This document shows positions 8,481 to 17,654 of a stretch of 64,000 bases of DNA, one piece after another; position 1 is the stretch's first letter; every line of letters starts with the position of its first letter. Origin of the DNA: Bacteroidota bacterium (lineage in GTDB: Bacteria; Bacteroidota; Bacteroidia; Chitinophagales; Chitinophagaceae); NCBI GenBank assembly GCA_023437225.1, contig JAEZGS010000026.1:123230-187229 (forward strand), in the 5' to 3' direction. Under the pieces are notes generated by a model. That model worked only from the letters and a program-made list of their open reading frames with translations. It had not been told where the DNA came from and searched no databases. The position numbers and the translations under genes were made by a program.

Positions 8481-8501
8481 AAGCCGGGCAATGCCAGGCT
8501 T
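8481..8501. terminator. Imperfect hairpin between convergent genes
   Basis: AAGCC/GGCTT (8481-8485 with 8497-8501), one mismatch, then GGC/GCC around an AAT loop. It lies between the small membrane protein gene and the yceI-like gene. There is no strong T-run. Confidence 0.35.
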
Positions 8502-8531
8502 CCAATTTGCTAATCGTGCGTTGCCAGACAA

Positions 8532-9110
8532 TTATTGCTGTGTGAATTCGCCGTCCGCTTTGATCACCACTTCGTCGCTGAGCATGGGAGCCGGAAAGCC
8601 TGCACCGATTCCAAAATCAGAACGTTTTACGATTCCTGTCAACTGAAAACCGGCAGTTGGTTTCTTATTCATCGGATTATCGATCGTTCCACGATAGGTT
8701 AGATCCATAGTAACCGGCTTAGTTACTCCGTGCATTGTCAGGTCACCAGTCAACTTATATTTATTTTTTCCGGCGCTCTTGATTCCAGTGCTCTTGAACG
8801 TAATGTTTGCAAATTTTTCAGCATCAAAAAAGTCTGCACTTTTCAGGTGCTTATCACGCATTTCAATATCTGTGTCGATGGTTGAAACGTCTGCCGTGAG
8901 AGAAATGCTTGCATCACTGAAATCCGGCTTGGTTGAATTTACTGTTACATCAAATTTTTTGAACGATCCGGATACATCACTGATACCGAGGTGTGTGATA
9001 GTGAAACCGAGCCTTGAATGCGCGGGATCTACCTTCCACTGTGCTGAAACTGTAAATGCCGAGAATACGAGGAAAGCTACGGTTGATAATAGAATGGTTG
9101 CTTTTTTCAT
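8532..9110 (-). CDS. YceI-family exported lipid-binding-type protein
   Basis: 192 aa with a signal peptide cut after about residue 23 (FTVSAQ-WKVD). The mature protein opens WKVDPAHSRLGFTITHLGIS, the YceI signature, and has the family's beta-barrel pattern (IDTDIEMRDKHLKSADFFDAEKFANITF). YceI proteins form a lipocalin-like barrel that binds polyisoprenoid-type lipids. The physiological role in Bacteroidota is not settled. It follows the dinucleotide-binding protein gene after 37 bp on the same strand and may be co-transcribed. Confidence 0.93.
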   Translation of the reverse strand: MKKATILLSTVAFLVFSAFTVSAQWKVDPAHSRLGFTITHLGISDVSGSFKKFDVTVNSTKPDFSDASISLTADVSTIDTDIEMRDKHLKSADFFDAEKFANITFKSTGIKSAGKNKYKLTGDLTMHGVTKPVTMDLTYRGTIDNPMNKKPTAGFQLTGIVKRSDFGIGAGFPAPMLSDEVVIKADGEFTQQ

Positions 9111-9147
9111 CTGTCTTTGTTGTTTGATTGTATTATTTGAGAATTGG

Positions 9148-9672
9148 TTAAGAGGTCTTGAGATTCATTGTCGGTCGCGTTACAGCTTTGAAGCCGATTG
9201 CAGACACAAGTTCCTGAACCTGTTCTACAGCTTCTTTGTCGTTACCCGAAATGCTGCTTTCAATTGTTTGTTTAATGTCCTGTGGTTCATAGAATGCACC
9301 GACAGTTATATCTCCAAACGCTTCAACCACCTTGGCATTTGGCAGTAATTGTTGAACATCTGTTGCATTGGCGCTAACGATAACTGTTTTCTGGCAGGCA
9401 ACAACGCTGATATTCTTAGTAATTTCTTCCAGCTCCGATGGAGCTACGGCAAGTACTATGATGTCTGCTTCCCATGTAGCATCGTAAGTGCAACCCGATG
9501 TTTCTATTTCTACAGCCGGATGGTCTTTTTTTATGCCTTCTACAAAACTTTCGATACTTGCAGGTTCGTGGGCACACAAAAGGATCCTGAAGTTTCCACT
9601 GCTTAATCCATAAGCTATGCCCTTGCCCTTCTCCCCGGCGCCAATAATCACTATAGTTTGAGGCGTGTGCAT
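9148..9672 (-). CDS. NAD(P)-binding protein of the F420-dependent NADP oxidoreductase type
   Basis: 174 aa. The Rossmann motif IVIIGAGEKGKGIAYGLSSG begins at residue 7, followed by an IIVLAVAPSELEEI strand-helix unit and the segment VVEAFGDITVGAFYEP. This matches the N-terminal dinucleotide domain shared by F420-dependent NADP oxidoreductases and ketopantoate or 6-phosphogluconate dehydrogenase relatives. It is shorter than typical F420 reductases (about 210 aa) and lacks a large C-terminal domain. The substrate is unknown. Confidence 0.78.
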   Translation of the reverse strand: MHTPQTIVIIGAGEKGKGIAYGLSSGNFRILLCAHEPASIESFVEGIKKDHPAVEIETSGCTYDATWEADIIVLAVAPSELEEITKNISVVACQKTVIVSANATDVQQLLPNAKVVEAFGDITVGAFYEPQDIKQTIESSISGNDKEAVEQVQELVSAIGFKAVTRPTMNLKTS

Positions 9673-10006
9673 TTTTAAATTGTTTGTGATGCAAAGCTAA
9701 TAAGAACGAAACAGCTATTCCATTGAAATTGAATAAGAAATCGCGTTGACAATTATCAACAGCCTCTGGATACAGGTTTCAAACTATGTTCACGGGTTAA
9801 AAATTGCGTAAGTATAAACCCTTAAAGTTGATAAATGTATTAATCGCGTTTAAAAAGTACGGATCGTTCAAAACCGCGTGCAGAAAGGGTTTGGAAGAAG
9901 GTGTTGTAGTTCTGAAAAATATCTGCACAAAAAAACACTTACAAATGATAAAAAAGTATCATAAAGAGGTGCGTTTTGAAAATACTTTTGGTGAAACACT
10001 TGCTGT
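9673..10006. other. 334-bp intergenic region upstream of the PUL
   Basis: No convincing gene; the 68-codon frame at 9804-10010 has low-complexity, lysine-rich content and overlaps the susC-like start. The region holds two palindromes that could bind a regulator: 9745-9760 (GTTGACAATTATCAAC) and 9840-9853 (TTAATCGCGTTTAA). The 9-mer AATCGCGTT occurs twice, at 9739 and 9842. The SusC-type promoter must lie here. Confidence 0.6.
9840..9853. promoter_or_regulatory. Candidate LacI-type operator of the PUL
   Basis: TTAATCGCGTTTAA is symmetric at 12 of 14 bases around a central CGCG, a layout used by LacI-family regulators. Its core AATCGCGTT recurs at 9739-9747. The LacI regulator encoded at 21391 is the obvious partner. 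This is inference only. Confidence 0.35.
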
Positions 10007-13000
10007 ATGAAGAAACATGTATTCCTCAAAGGAGTAGTATGGTTAATCTGTACTATGTCCTTTCTAGTCTCCTTCGCGCAGACCCGTAGAGTGACGGGTT
10101 CTATCACCGATGATAAAGGTGCAGCGCTTCCGGGTGCAACAATTACCGTAAAACGAACAGAGCTTGCGACAAAGACAGACGTGAACGGTGCCTTCACCCT
10201 TACACTTCCAAACAATTCAAACACCCTGGTGATTTCTTATGTAGGCATGGAAACCCAGGAAGTAAATGTAGCCGGTAAGACTACTGTAACTATCTCTCTT
10301 AAGCCTGCTTCCAACAACCTTACAGATGTGGTTGTGGTAGGATATGGTACCCGCAGAAGGGGGGAGGTTTCATCCTCGATCTCATCTGTGAGTGCTAAAG
10401 ACATTAAGGACCTTCCGGTTTCTGGTCTCGACCAGGCAATTCAGGGAAAGGTTTCAGGTGTTACAGTAACGAACAACAGTGGACAGCCAGGTGGTGGTGT
10501 GTCTATTAAAGTTCGCGGTGTTACAACCATCAACAGTAACGACCCCCTTATTGTGATCGACGGTGTTCCTTTTGTAAGCAACACAAAGAACAGCTCAGGC
10601 TATGCAGGTCTTGGTGGATCAGATGGCCAGACCGGTAACTCGGTGATGGCTACAATCAACCCAAATGATGTGGAGTCCATAGATATCCTGAAAGATGCAT
10701 CTGCGCAGGCGATTTATGGTTCACAGGCCGCCAACGGTGTGATCCTTATCACTACCAAAAAAGGTAAGGCTGGTGAAGGCAAGATCAATTACGATGTATA
10801 CTTCGGCGCATCCGAAGTGTACCGTAAGTTGGACATGATGAACCTTCGGGAATTTGCACAATATCAGAATTCCGTTGTCAACTTCCTCGGTGTGGATTCA
10901 ACAGCAGAATTTAAAGATCCTTCAGTTCTGGGAGAAGGAACCGATTGGCAGGACGCAATGTTCCGTCGCGGCAATGTAATGAACCACCAACTGAGTTTTT
11001 CTGGTGGTAAGGACAAAACGACCTACTATCTTTCTTTAAACTATTTTGATCAGACAGGTATACTTATCGGATCTGATTTTAAGCGCTATGCAACACGTTT
11101 CAATCTTGATCACCAGTTGAAGAACTGGATCAAAGTTGGAGTAAGTGCAAACGCTTCCCGAAGTGAACAAAACATCACACTGGCCGATGCTGCTGAAGGT
11201 ACCATCTGGTGGGGTGCAATTCAAAGTCCATTGATCCCGGTAAAAAATCTTGATGGAACATGGGGTGGTGGACAAACGATCGGCGGCTTTCAATATAGCC
11301 AGGATAATCCCATCGCCAGAAGTTTCTACCGCGGAAATACTTCAACAAGTACACAGGTCTTCGGAAACATTTATGCTGACATTTCTTTCCTAAAAAATTT
11401 CTCGTTACGTAATGAGATATCTTATTCAGTTGGACAAAGCAGCAACCAGGCTTTCCAGAAATCTGGATTCATTGGAAACACTTCGCTGAGAAGTCAGATG
11501 TTCGACAACCGCAACACGAGCTATTATTACGCTTTGAGAAATTATCTTAATTACAATAAATATTTTGGTAAGCACAGCATATCAGCAACTGCCGGTCATG
11601 AAGCTCAATACTCATATTGGGAAGGATTGTCAGGTAAGAAACTGGATCTTGCAAACAACATCATCGATCTGAATGCTGGTAGCAGCGATCGTACCGGTTG
11701 GGAACTTGGTGGTGGCAAGGGCGAATGGACAATGGAATCTTACTTCGCAAGAGGTAGTTATTCCTACGACAATCGCTATGCACTTTCAGTAAGTATTCGT
11801 GCAGATGGTTCTTACAATTTCGGTCCTAATAACAAGTGGGGTTACTTCCCTGGTGCTTCTTTAGCATGGACTGTTACCAATGAAGGTTTCGCAGACGCGC
11901 TTAAAGGCGATGTGCTGAGTTTCCTGAAACTACGCGTGGGATATGGTGCTGTAGGTAATCAGAATCCTCCTGGTGGCGCACCCAATCCTCCATATACTAC
12001 AGCGGTGGCTTTCTGGCCTGGTCCTGTTGGCTTCGGAACATCAAGTTATATCAGTGCAGCGAATCCTGATCTAAGCTGGGAATCAGTTGTAACGAAGAAC
12101 GCCGGTATCGATATGAATCTTTTCAAAGGTCGTGTGGATCTGACAGTTGATGTTTATAAGAAGACAACTACCGATATGTTGTTGTTCCTTACAGGTCCAA
12201 GATTGATTGGTGTTGGCGACCAGTGGGATGATCTTAAAGCTCCCGTTGGTAACGTTGGACAAATGTCAAATACTGGTGTTGATGTTAGTTTGAATACAAC
12301 AAATATTCGTAACAAGGACTTCCAATGGAGATCCCAGATTATCTTCTCTACTTATAAAAATAAGTTGGATAAGATGGCAAACTCCACAGCGGGTCTGACT
12401 GGAAAAGTGTACTATGATAACTACACACTCACTTACACAAATCCTGGTTATGCAGTAGGATCGTTCTTTGGTCTTGTTACCGATGGTTTATTCCGCACAC
12501 AGGAAGATCTCGATAACAGCCTGCCGCAATTTGGATATAGTGTAGATGAAGATCATACATGGTTAGGTGATATTCGCTATAAGGATGTGAGCGGCGCAAA
12601 CGGTAAGCCGGATGGTAAGATCGATGCGAACGACATTACTTACATAGGTAGTCCGCTTCCTAAGTTCACTTATGGTTTCACCAACAATTTTACTTACAAA
12701 GATTTCGATCTTTCTATTTTCCTGCAGGGAAGTTATGGTTCGAAGATCTTCAACTTCCTTCGCTGGCAGACTGAGAAAATGGACAATGCATATTACAACC
12801 AGACAAGAAGAGTACTTGACAGGTATACTGAAGACAACCAGGACGGTGCTTTGCCAAGATTTACCAATTTGAACGTGAACAACGTTGCAATGTCTGATCG
12901 GTATATCGAAGATGGTTCTTATCTCCGTATACAAAACATCACCTTCGGTTACCGCGTGCCTGTAACACTTACCCGTAAGGCAGGTATCAATAACGCAAGG

Positions 13001-13159
13001 GTTTATTTCTCGGTTCAAAATCTCCATACGTTCACAGATTATAGTGGATACGATCCAGAGATTGGCGCCTTCAATAACAATATCCGTTTAATGAATGTTG
13101 ATATGGGTCACTATCCAAACCCACGTTCATTCACTGTTGGTGCCAACATAGAGTTGTAA
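10007..13159 (+). CDS. SusC/RagA-family TonB-linked outer-membrane transporter
   Basis: 1050 aa, the standard SusC size. A signal peptide (1-25, ending VSFAQT) is followed by a CarboxypepD_reg-like domain (about 28-115, VTGSITDDKGAALPGATITV), a plug (about 120-240, with VVVVGYGTRRRGEVSSS and IKVRGVTTINSNDPLIVIDG) and a large beta-barrel. It imports oligosaccharides across the outer membrane, with the SusD-like lipoprotein as lid. It is the first gene of the PUL, 27 bp before the susD-like gene. The substrate is not visible from the sequence; the enzymes downstream suggest a plant-type beta-glycan. Confidence 0.95.
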   Translation: MKKHVFLKGVVWLICTMSFLVSFAQTRRVTGSITDDKGAALPGATITVKRTELATKTDVNGAFTLTLPNNSNTLVISYVGMETQEVNVAGKTTVTISLKPASNNLTDVVVVGYGTRRRGEVSSSISSVSAKDIKDLPVSGLDQAIQGKVSGVTVTNNSGQPGGGVSIKVRGVTTINSNDPLIVIDGVPFVSNTKNSSGYAGLGGSDGQTGNSVMATINPNDVESIDILKDASAQAIYGSQAANGVILITTKKGKAGEGKINYDVYFGASEVYRKLDMMNLREFAQYQNSVVNFLGVDSTAEFKDPSVLGEGTDWQDAMFRRGNVMNHQLSFSGGKDKTTYYLSLNYFDQTGILIGSDFKRYATRFNLDHQLKNWIKVGVSANASRSEQNITLADAAEGTIWWGAIQSPLIPVKNLDGTWGGGQTIGGFQYSQDNPIARSFYRGNTSTSTQVFGNIYADISFLKNFSLRNEISYSVGQSSNQAFQKSGFIGNTSLRSQMFDNRNTSYYYALRNYLNYNKYFGKHSISATAGHEAQYSYWEGLSGKKLDLANNIIDLNAGSSDRTGWELGGGKGEWTMESYFARGSYSYDNRYALSVSIRADGSYNFGPNNKWGYFPGASLAWTVTNEGFADALKGDVLSFLKLRVGYGAVGNQNPPGGAPNPPYTTAVAFWPGPVGFGTSSYISAANPDLSWESVVTKNAGIDMNLFKGRVDLTVDVYKKTTTDMLLFLTGPRLIGVGDQWDDLKAPVGNVGQMSNTGVDVSLNTTNIRNKDFQWRSQIIFSTYKNKLDKMANSTAGLTGKVYYDNYTLTYTNPGYAVGSFFGLVTDGLFRTQEDLDNSLPQFGYSVDEDHTWLGDIRYKDVSGANGKPDGKIDANDITYIGSPLPKFTYGFTNNFTYKDFDLSIFLQGSYGSKIFNFLRWQTEKMDNAYYNQTRRVLDRYTEDNQDGALPRFTNLNVNNVAMSDRYIEDGSYLRIQNITFGYRVPVTLTRKAGINNARVYFSVQNLHTFTDYSGYDPEIGAFNNNIRLMNVDMGHYPNPRSFTVGANIEL

Positions 13160-13186
13160 TAATTAACGACGTAAAAAAGACATCAA

Positions 13187-14755
13187 ATGAAAAATATAAG
13201 ATTATACGCCATTGTATTGTTGCTCTTCGCAGCAATGGCTTCCTGTAAAAAAGATTTCATCGATAAAGCGGCGCTTGATTCGACCACATTAGACAACTAT
13301 TACAACACCGCTGAAGAAGTACGGGGACTAACCAGTACGCTTTATGGATTGCCCTGGTCAGGTTACGAGAACCGCGCCATGGATGCAATTGGTGATGTTA
13401 TGGCAGGCAATGAACAAACAGGTGGTGGTGATGATCCCCCATTCATCAACTTCTCTTTATCAGCAACCTCTGTGAGAGTTGCCGATGCATGGAAGGTATT
13501 CTATAAGATTGGTGGATGGACAAGTGAATATATGAAAGCGCTTGAACTGAAGAAATCAAAAGGTGGCGATGCTACGTTCATCGATCCGGCAATTGCTGAA
13601 TGTAATTTCTTCCGCGGTGCCGTATACTTCTACATTGCACGCATCTGGGGTGATGCACCTATTGTAACAGACCCGGGTGGAACGGCTTTGGGTGGAAACT
13701 TCAACATCCCACGATATCACAAGCAAGACGTTCTTCGCTTTGCATTAGAAGAATTGCAGAAAGCTGAAGCGGGTCTTCCCGAAACAGATCCTCAACCAGG
13801 CCGACTTACAAAATACGCGGCAAAAGGCATGATGGCTAAGTTGTATTTGTACCTTAAAGATTATGACAATGCGAAAGCAAAAGCTTTGGAAGTGATCAAC
13901 TCAGGCAAATACGAATTGTTGCAGGATTACGGTGGAATGTTCACCAACAGTGCTCTTAATAACAACAAAGAAAGTATCTGGGCAATACAGCATCAGCTCA
14001 CAGGCAACCCCTGGGGTTCAGGAAATCAAAAGAACCCGGATCGTGGTCCTGGTAATCTTCAGACTGCTGAAGCGCAAATGTGGGAGCTCTACATTCCATC
14101 TGTTGATATTCTTGAAGAATATGAGGATGGCGATAAGCGCAAGGATGGTTCAGTGATGACACATGGATGGAGTCGTCCACAATGGAAACCAAAAAATTCC
14201 AATGCTGCGTATAACGCTTTCATGGCAAGTGGATATAAATACGATACGCTGCAGCCCGTTGGTGAAGGTGGTCAGAAAAATGCCACTCGTTCTAACATCC
14301 TTAAGTATGTTGTGGGACCGGGCGCCGCTTACGGAGGTGAAGCCGTACTGGGCATGAACAGCGGCATCAACACAATGATGCTCCGTTATGCAGATGTGTT
14401 GTTGATCTATGCTGAAGCAGTTTTAGGTACACAGGCTTCAACTGCAGATGCAACCGCACTTGCAGCGTTCAATGAAGTACGTGAGCGCGCAGGTCTCGCT
14501 CCCAAAAACTCCATTACAATGGATGACATCATGCACGAGCGTCGCGTTGAATTTGCCTTCGAAGGTGATTACTGGTTCGATATAACACGCCAGGGATTTG
14601 CAAAAGCAAAAGCGATCATTGAAGCACAGAATCGTGGAACTGCAGATCAACCGAACTATGTAACGTTCCGTGAGGAGTTTATGCATCTGCCTATTCCTGC
14701 AGGTGAAATACTTCAGGACCCTGCATTGGCGGAACCTCCGGTATCTTATTATTAA
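13187..14755 (+). CDS. SusD/RagB-family glycan-binding lipoprotein
   Basis: 522 aa. The lipobox ends at Cys20 (AAMASCKKDF). The SusD fold pattern is clear: an N-terminal FIDKAALDSTTLDNYYNTAE segment, TPR-like helices (FFRGAVYFYIARIWGDAPIV, RLTKYAAKGMMAKLYLYLKD) and a C-terminal RADVLLIYAEA-type motif (LRYADVLLIYAEAV) with EFAFEGDYWFDITR. It sits on the cell surface and caps the SusC barrel. It lies between the susC-like gene and the IPT lipoprotein gene, with gaps of 27 and 19 bp. Confidence 0.95.
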   Translation: MKNIRLYAIVLLLFAAMASCKKDFIDKAALDSTTLDNYYNTAEEVRGLTSTLYGLPWSGYENRAMDAIGDVMAGNEQTGGGDDPPFINFSLSATSVRVADAWKVFYKIGGWTSEYMKALELKKSKGGDATFIDPAIAECNFFRGAVYFYIARIWGDAPIVTDPGGTALGGNFNIPRYHKQDVLRFALEELQKAEAGLPETDPQPGRLTKYAAKGMMAKLYLYLKDYDNAKAKALEVINSGKYELLQDYGGMFTNSALNNNKESIWAIQHQLTGNPWGSGNQKNPDRGPGNLQTAEAQMWELYIPSVDILEEYEDGDKRKDGSVMTHGWSRPQWKPKNSNAAYNAFMASGYKYDTLQPVGEGGQKNATRSNILKYVVGPGAAYGGEAVLGMNSGINTMMLRYADVLLIYAEAVLGTQASTADATALAAFNEVRERAGLAPKNSITMDDIMHERRVEFAFEGDYWFDITRQGFAKAKAIIEAQNRGTADQPNYVTFREEFMHLPIPAGEILQDPALAEPPVSYY

Positions 14756-14774
14756 TCCCTAACAACAAATTCAA

Positions 14775-15839
14775 ATGAAACAGTTTATAAATAAAATTCT
14801 ACTTCTCCCCGTGCTGCTCGTTTTCGGAGCAGGGATGATGTTAACTTCCTGTAAGAAGGATGCGGACGGAGCGCCAGAGAACGCACCCGGAGCGATGTCT
14901 GTAAAACTGATCAGACCTGATTCGGCTGCCGGCGGTGAAGTGCTGATACTTGAAGGATCTGGAATCGGCGATATCAGGAGTATAGTTTTCGAACGCAATA
15001 ATGTACCTGCATCAGTGATGTCAACTTTGAATACAGATCATAGTCTGGTATTCAGGGTACCGGATACGGCATTCGGTGGAGATCAGAATATTGTGTTCAC
15101 CAACAGTGCGGGTAAATCTGCATCAGTTCCTTTCAAGGTGATCGCTCTTCCTACGGTGAGTATGGTGGAAGTTGAACACCTTCCCGGATTTATGGTTACT
15201 GATTACGTTCCCGGGGACATTTTGAAACTCACAGGTAACAACCTGGACGATGTTACAGATGTATTTATCGAAGGCACTAATGATCGCGCAGAAATTATTT
15301 TAGGCCAGACCAGGAAAATGATGTTTATAAAAATGCCTCAGACAAACAAGGTACGGGCAAAGCTAAAGCTTACTAACCTCTCAGGTTCAAGAGTGACCGA
15401 TATGGAATTCGTGAATATTGATAAAGCTGTAAAGGTTTGGGTTGATGAATGGATACCCGGCATCGATAGCTGGGGCTGGGGTGGTGAATTTAAGTCATCG
15501 GCAGATGCACACATTACAGGTCCTAAATCATTGAAAGCAGCATTTGATCCGGGAGGAAGCTGGGGCGGCCTAGTATTCCACTCCGATGCAGGTGTGCCAC
15601 TTTCGGGTAATTCATACATTTCATTCTGGGTAAAGGGTGCAGACGTGGAAAAGAATTTTAAATACATGATCAACTGGGGCACTGAGAAAACTCTTACCAT
15701 CGCGCCTAACAAGTGGCAATATTTCAAGTTCCCAATTGCCACAACATATCCCGGCGTTTCAAAGATTCATGACCTTATCTTCCAGATACATAACGAAGGA
15801 AAGACATTGTACTTCGATAACATCGTGATAGTTCCTTAA
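14775..15839 (+). CDS. IPT/TIG-domain surface glycan-binding lipoprotein
   Basis: 354 aa, lipobox ending at Cys26 (GMMLTSCKKD). Two IPT/TIG-type immunoglobulin-like repeats follow (about 40-125, AAGGEVLILEGSGIGDIRSI, and 128-215, PGDILKLTGNNLDDVTDVFI). The C-terminal domain (about 220-354) has jelly-roll character (SYISFWVKGADVEKNFKYMI, ending LYFDNIVIVP), like surface glycan-binding proteins in the SusE/SusF position. It probably holds polysaccharide on the cell surface for the PUL enzymes. A terminator-like hairpin follows at 15854-15879. Confidence 0.85.
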   Translation: MKQFINKILLLPVLLVFGAGMMLTSCKKDADGAPENAPGAMSVKLIRPDSAAGGEVLILEGSGIGDIRSIVFERNNVPASVMSTLNTDHSLVFRVPDTAFGGDQNIVFTNSAGKSASVPFKVIALPTVSMVEVEHLPGFMVTDYVPGDILKLTGNNLDDVTDVFIEGTNDRAEIILGQTRKMMFIKMPQTNKVRAKLKLTNLSGSRVTDMEFVNIDKAVKVWVDEWIPGIDSWGWGGEFKSSADAHITGPKSLKAAFDPGGSWGGLVFHSDAGVPLSGNSYISFWVKGADVEKNFKYMINWGTEKTLTIAPNKWQYFKFPIATTYPGVSKIHDLIFQIHNEGKTLYFDNIVIVP

Positions 15840-15853
15840 TCCTTTTTTCTTAC

Positions 15854-15886
15854 ACTGGTCCATGATTTCATGGGCCAGTTTTTTTT
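15854..15886 (+). terminator. Strong terminator-like hairpin inside the PUL
   Basis: A 12-bp stem, 15854-15865 with 15868-15879, contains one G-U pair and runs straight into a tract of eight T (15879-15886). It separates the susC/susD/IPT genes from the hydrolase genes on the same strand, so it probably lowers read-through into the enzymes. Confidence 0.7.
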
Positions 15887-15902
15887 CATAGAACTCCGAA
15901 CC

Positions 15903-17645
15903 ATGCTTAAACACATCTGGAAGATTGCTTCCCCGCTTCTTCTATTCCTCCTGTTCGCTACTTCCTGTAGTAAAGATCCTGCTATTGAACCGGAACCGGG
16001 TAATGGCAACGGCAATGGCAATGGGGGCCAGTTTGAACAGCCCGTAGATCCTGCAATTGACAAAACAATCGGCTTCTTTCTTGAGCAGTGGACGCCGAGA
16101 TCCTTTATAAAGCCTGCATTTAATGATGTGGCTAAACCCACAGCAGCAACAAGCGCATTTGTAACACTCGATGCGGCAAAAGTGATAACTAAAGTGCCGT
16201 TCTCTGTTTTTGGTCAGAACGCGAATGTGTGGATGAGCCCAATTGTTACAGAGCCCACATTGATGCAACATCTCAAAAATCTTAACTCTGGTCTTATTCG
16301 CATACCAGGTGGAAGCTTGAGCGATGTCTACTTTTGGAATGCACCATCTGATCAGCCGCCAGCCGATGCTCCTGCACAGCTTCCCGATGATCAGGGAAAC
16401 ATGAAACCTTCCGGATACTGGTATGGTAAGATCAATACCAACTGGTCGGCCTCCGTTGATAATTTTTACTCCATGATGGAACAAACGGGAGACCAGGCAA
16501 TAATCACCGTGAACTATGGTTATGCCCGGTATGGCACCAGCGATGATCCCGTTGCTGCGGCTGCCCACCTTGCTGCAGATTGGGTGCGCTATGATAATGG
16601 ACGTACGAAATACTGGGAAGTAGGCAATGAATGTAATGGTACATGGGAAGCTGGCTATCGCATTAACACTGCAACCAATAAAGATGGACAACCGCAGATC
16701 ATTACCGGAGCACTGTATGGCAAACACTTCAAAGTGTTTTCAGATTCAATGCATAAAGCAGCACGCGAAATTGGGAAAACGATCTACGTTGGTGCATATC
16801 TACTTGAGAAAAAACCTGAAGGCTGGCAGACGCCCACCGATCATGGCTGGAATGCAGGTGTTCTGGCCAATATAGGCGATGCTGCAGACTTCTATGTGAT
16901 ACATAGTTATTTTACACCCTACAAAACCAATGCATCGGCGGAAGAAATATTGAATACCGGTGTTGATAACATGACTGCAATGATGAGCTTTATGAAGAAG
17001 ACTTTTGCAGATGCCGGTGCTGTTATAAAACCTATTGCCTTAACTGAATGGAACATCACTTCTGAGGGTTCGCGTCAACAGGTATCTTTCATCAGCGGAA
17101 TGCATGCAGCAATAATTCTTGGCGAAAGTCTCAAAAATAAATATGGTCAAACAAGCCGATGGGATCTTTCGAATGGATGGTCTGATGGAAACGATCACGG
17201 CCTCTTCAACAGCGGCGATGAACCCGGTGTAAGCAAATGGAATCCGCGTCCTGCTTTTTACTACATGTATTTTTTTAAGAAGATGTTTGGTGACAGAATG
17301 ATTGAAACAAATGTAACCGGTGGACTGCTTGCTTATGGCTCTTCATTTACCTCAGGCGAGAAAGGAGTGGTGCTGGTAAATCGATCGGTGAATGCGCAAA
17401 CAGCAACAATAACATGTAAGAATTTCAAACCCGGTGATCGTCTTTATTATTACACCTTGTCTGGAGGTACAGATAATGGAGATTTTTCATCAAAAGTTTT
17501 TGTGAATAATGTTGGGCCTGCTGAAGCAACGGGAGGTCCATCAACTGAATACACAACAATAAAAGCAAATTCTATGACCACAGCGAATGGCATTAAGATC
17601 ACCATTCCTAAGAGGTCAGTCGTTTATATGGTCATTGATAAATAA
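15903..17645 (+). CDS. Clan GH-A glycoside hydrolase lipoprotein (GH51/GH44-like, family not settled)
   Basis: 580 aa. The frame opens at 15870, but that part overlaps the hairpin; ATG 15903 gives MLKHIWKIASPLLLFLLFAT with lipobox Cys22. A Gly/Asn linker (GNGNGNGNGG) leads to a TIM-barrel-type domain (about 70-480). The predicted acid/base is Glu243 in WEVGNECNG and the nucleophile Glu382 in IALTEWNIT, about 139 residues apart, as in clan GH-A retaining enzymes. A C-terminal beta-sandwich (about 490-580) resembles those of GH51, GH44 and GH30. It is probably a surface endo-acting enzyme on a plant-type glycan; the family and substrate are inference. Confidence 0.78.
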   Translation: MLKHIWKIASPLLLFLLFATSCSKDPAIEPEPGNGNGNGNGGQFEQPVDPAIDKTIGFFLEQWTPRSFIKPAFNDVAKPTAATSAFVTLDAAKVITKVPFSVFGQNANVWMSPIVTEPTLMQHLKNLNSGLIRIPGGSLSDVYFWNAPSDQPPADAPAQLPDDQGNMKPSGYWYGKINTNWSASVDNFYSMMEQTGDQAIITVNYGYARYGTSDDPVAAAAHLAADWVRYDNGRTKYWEVGNECNGTWEAGYRINTATNKDGQPQIITGALYGKHFKVFSDSMHKAAREIGKTIYVGAYLLEKKPEGWQTPTDHGWNAGVLANIGDAADFYVIHSYFTPYKTNASAEEILNTGVDNMTAMMSFMKKTFADAGAVIKPIALTEWNITSEGSRQQVSFISGMHAAIILGESLKNKYGQTSRWDLSNGWSDGNDHGLFNSGDEPGVSKWNPRPAFYYMYFFKKMFGDRMIETNVTGGLLAYGSSFTSGEKGVVLVNRSVNAQTATITCKNFKPGDRLYYYTLSGGTDNGDFSSKVFVNNVGPAEATGGPSTEYTTIKANSMTTANGIKITIPKRSVVYMVIDK

Positions 17646-17654
17646 ACACATTGT

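Noticed and set aside
9804..10010. 68-codon frame just before the susC-like gene
   Set aside because: Lysine-rich, no motif, AT-rich codons, and it overlaps the start of the transporter gene; best read as leader DNA.
12563..13027. 154-codon frame antisense to the susC-like gene
   Set aside because: Shadow of a long conserved barrel gene; no recognisable domain.
15942..16727. 261-codon frame antisense to the GH-A hydrolase gene
   Set aside because: Low-complexity, cysteine-rich translation without family features; the sense strand carries catalytic motifs.
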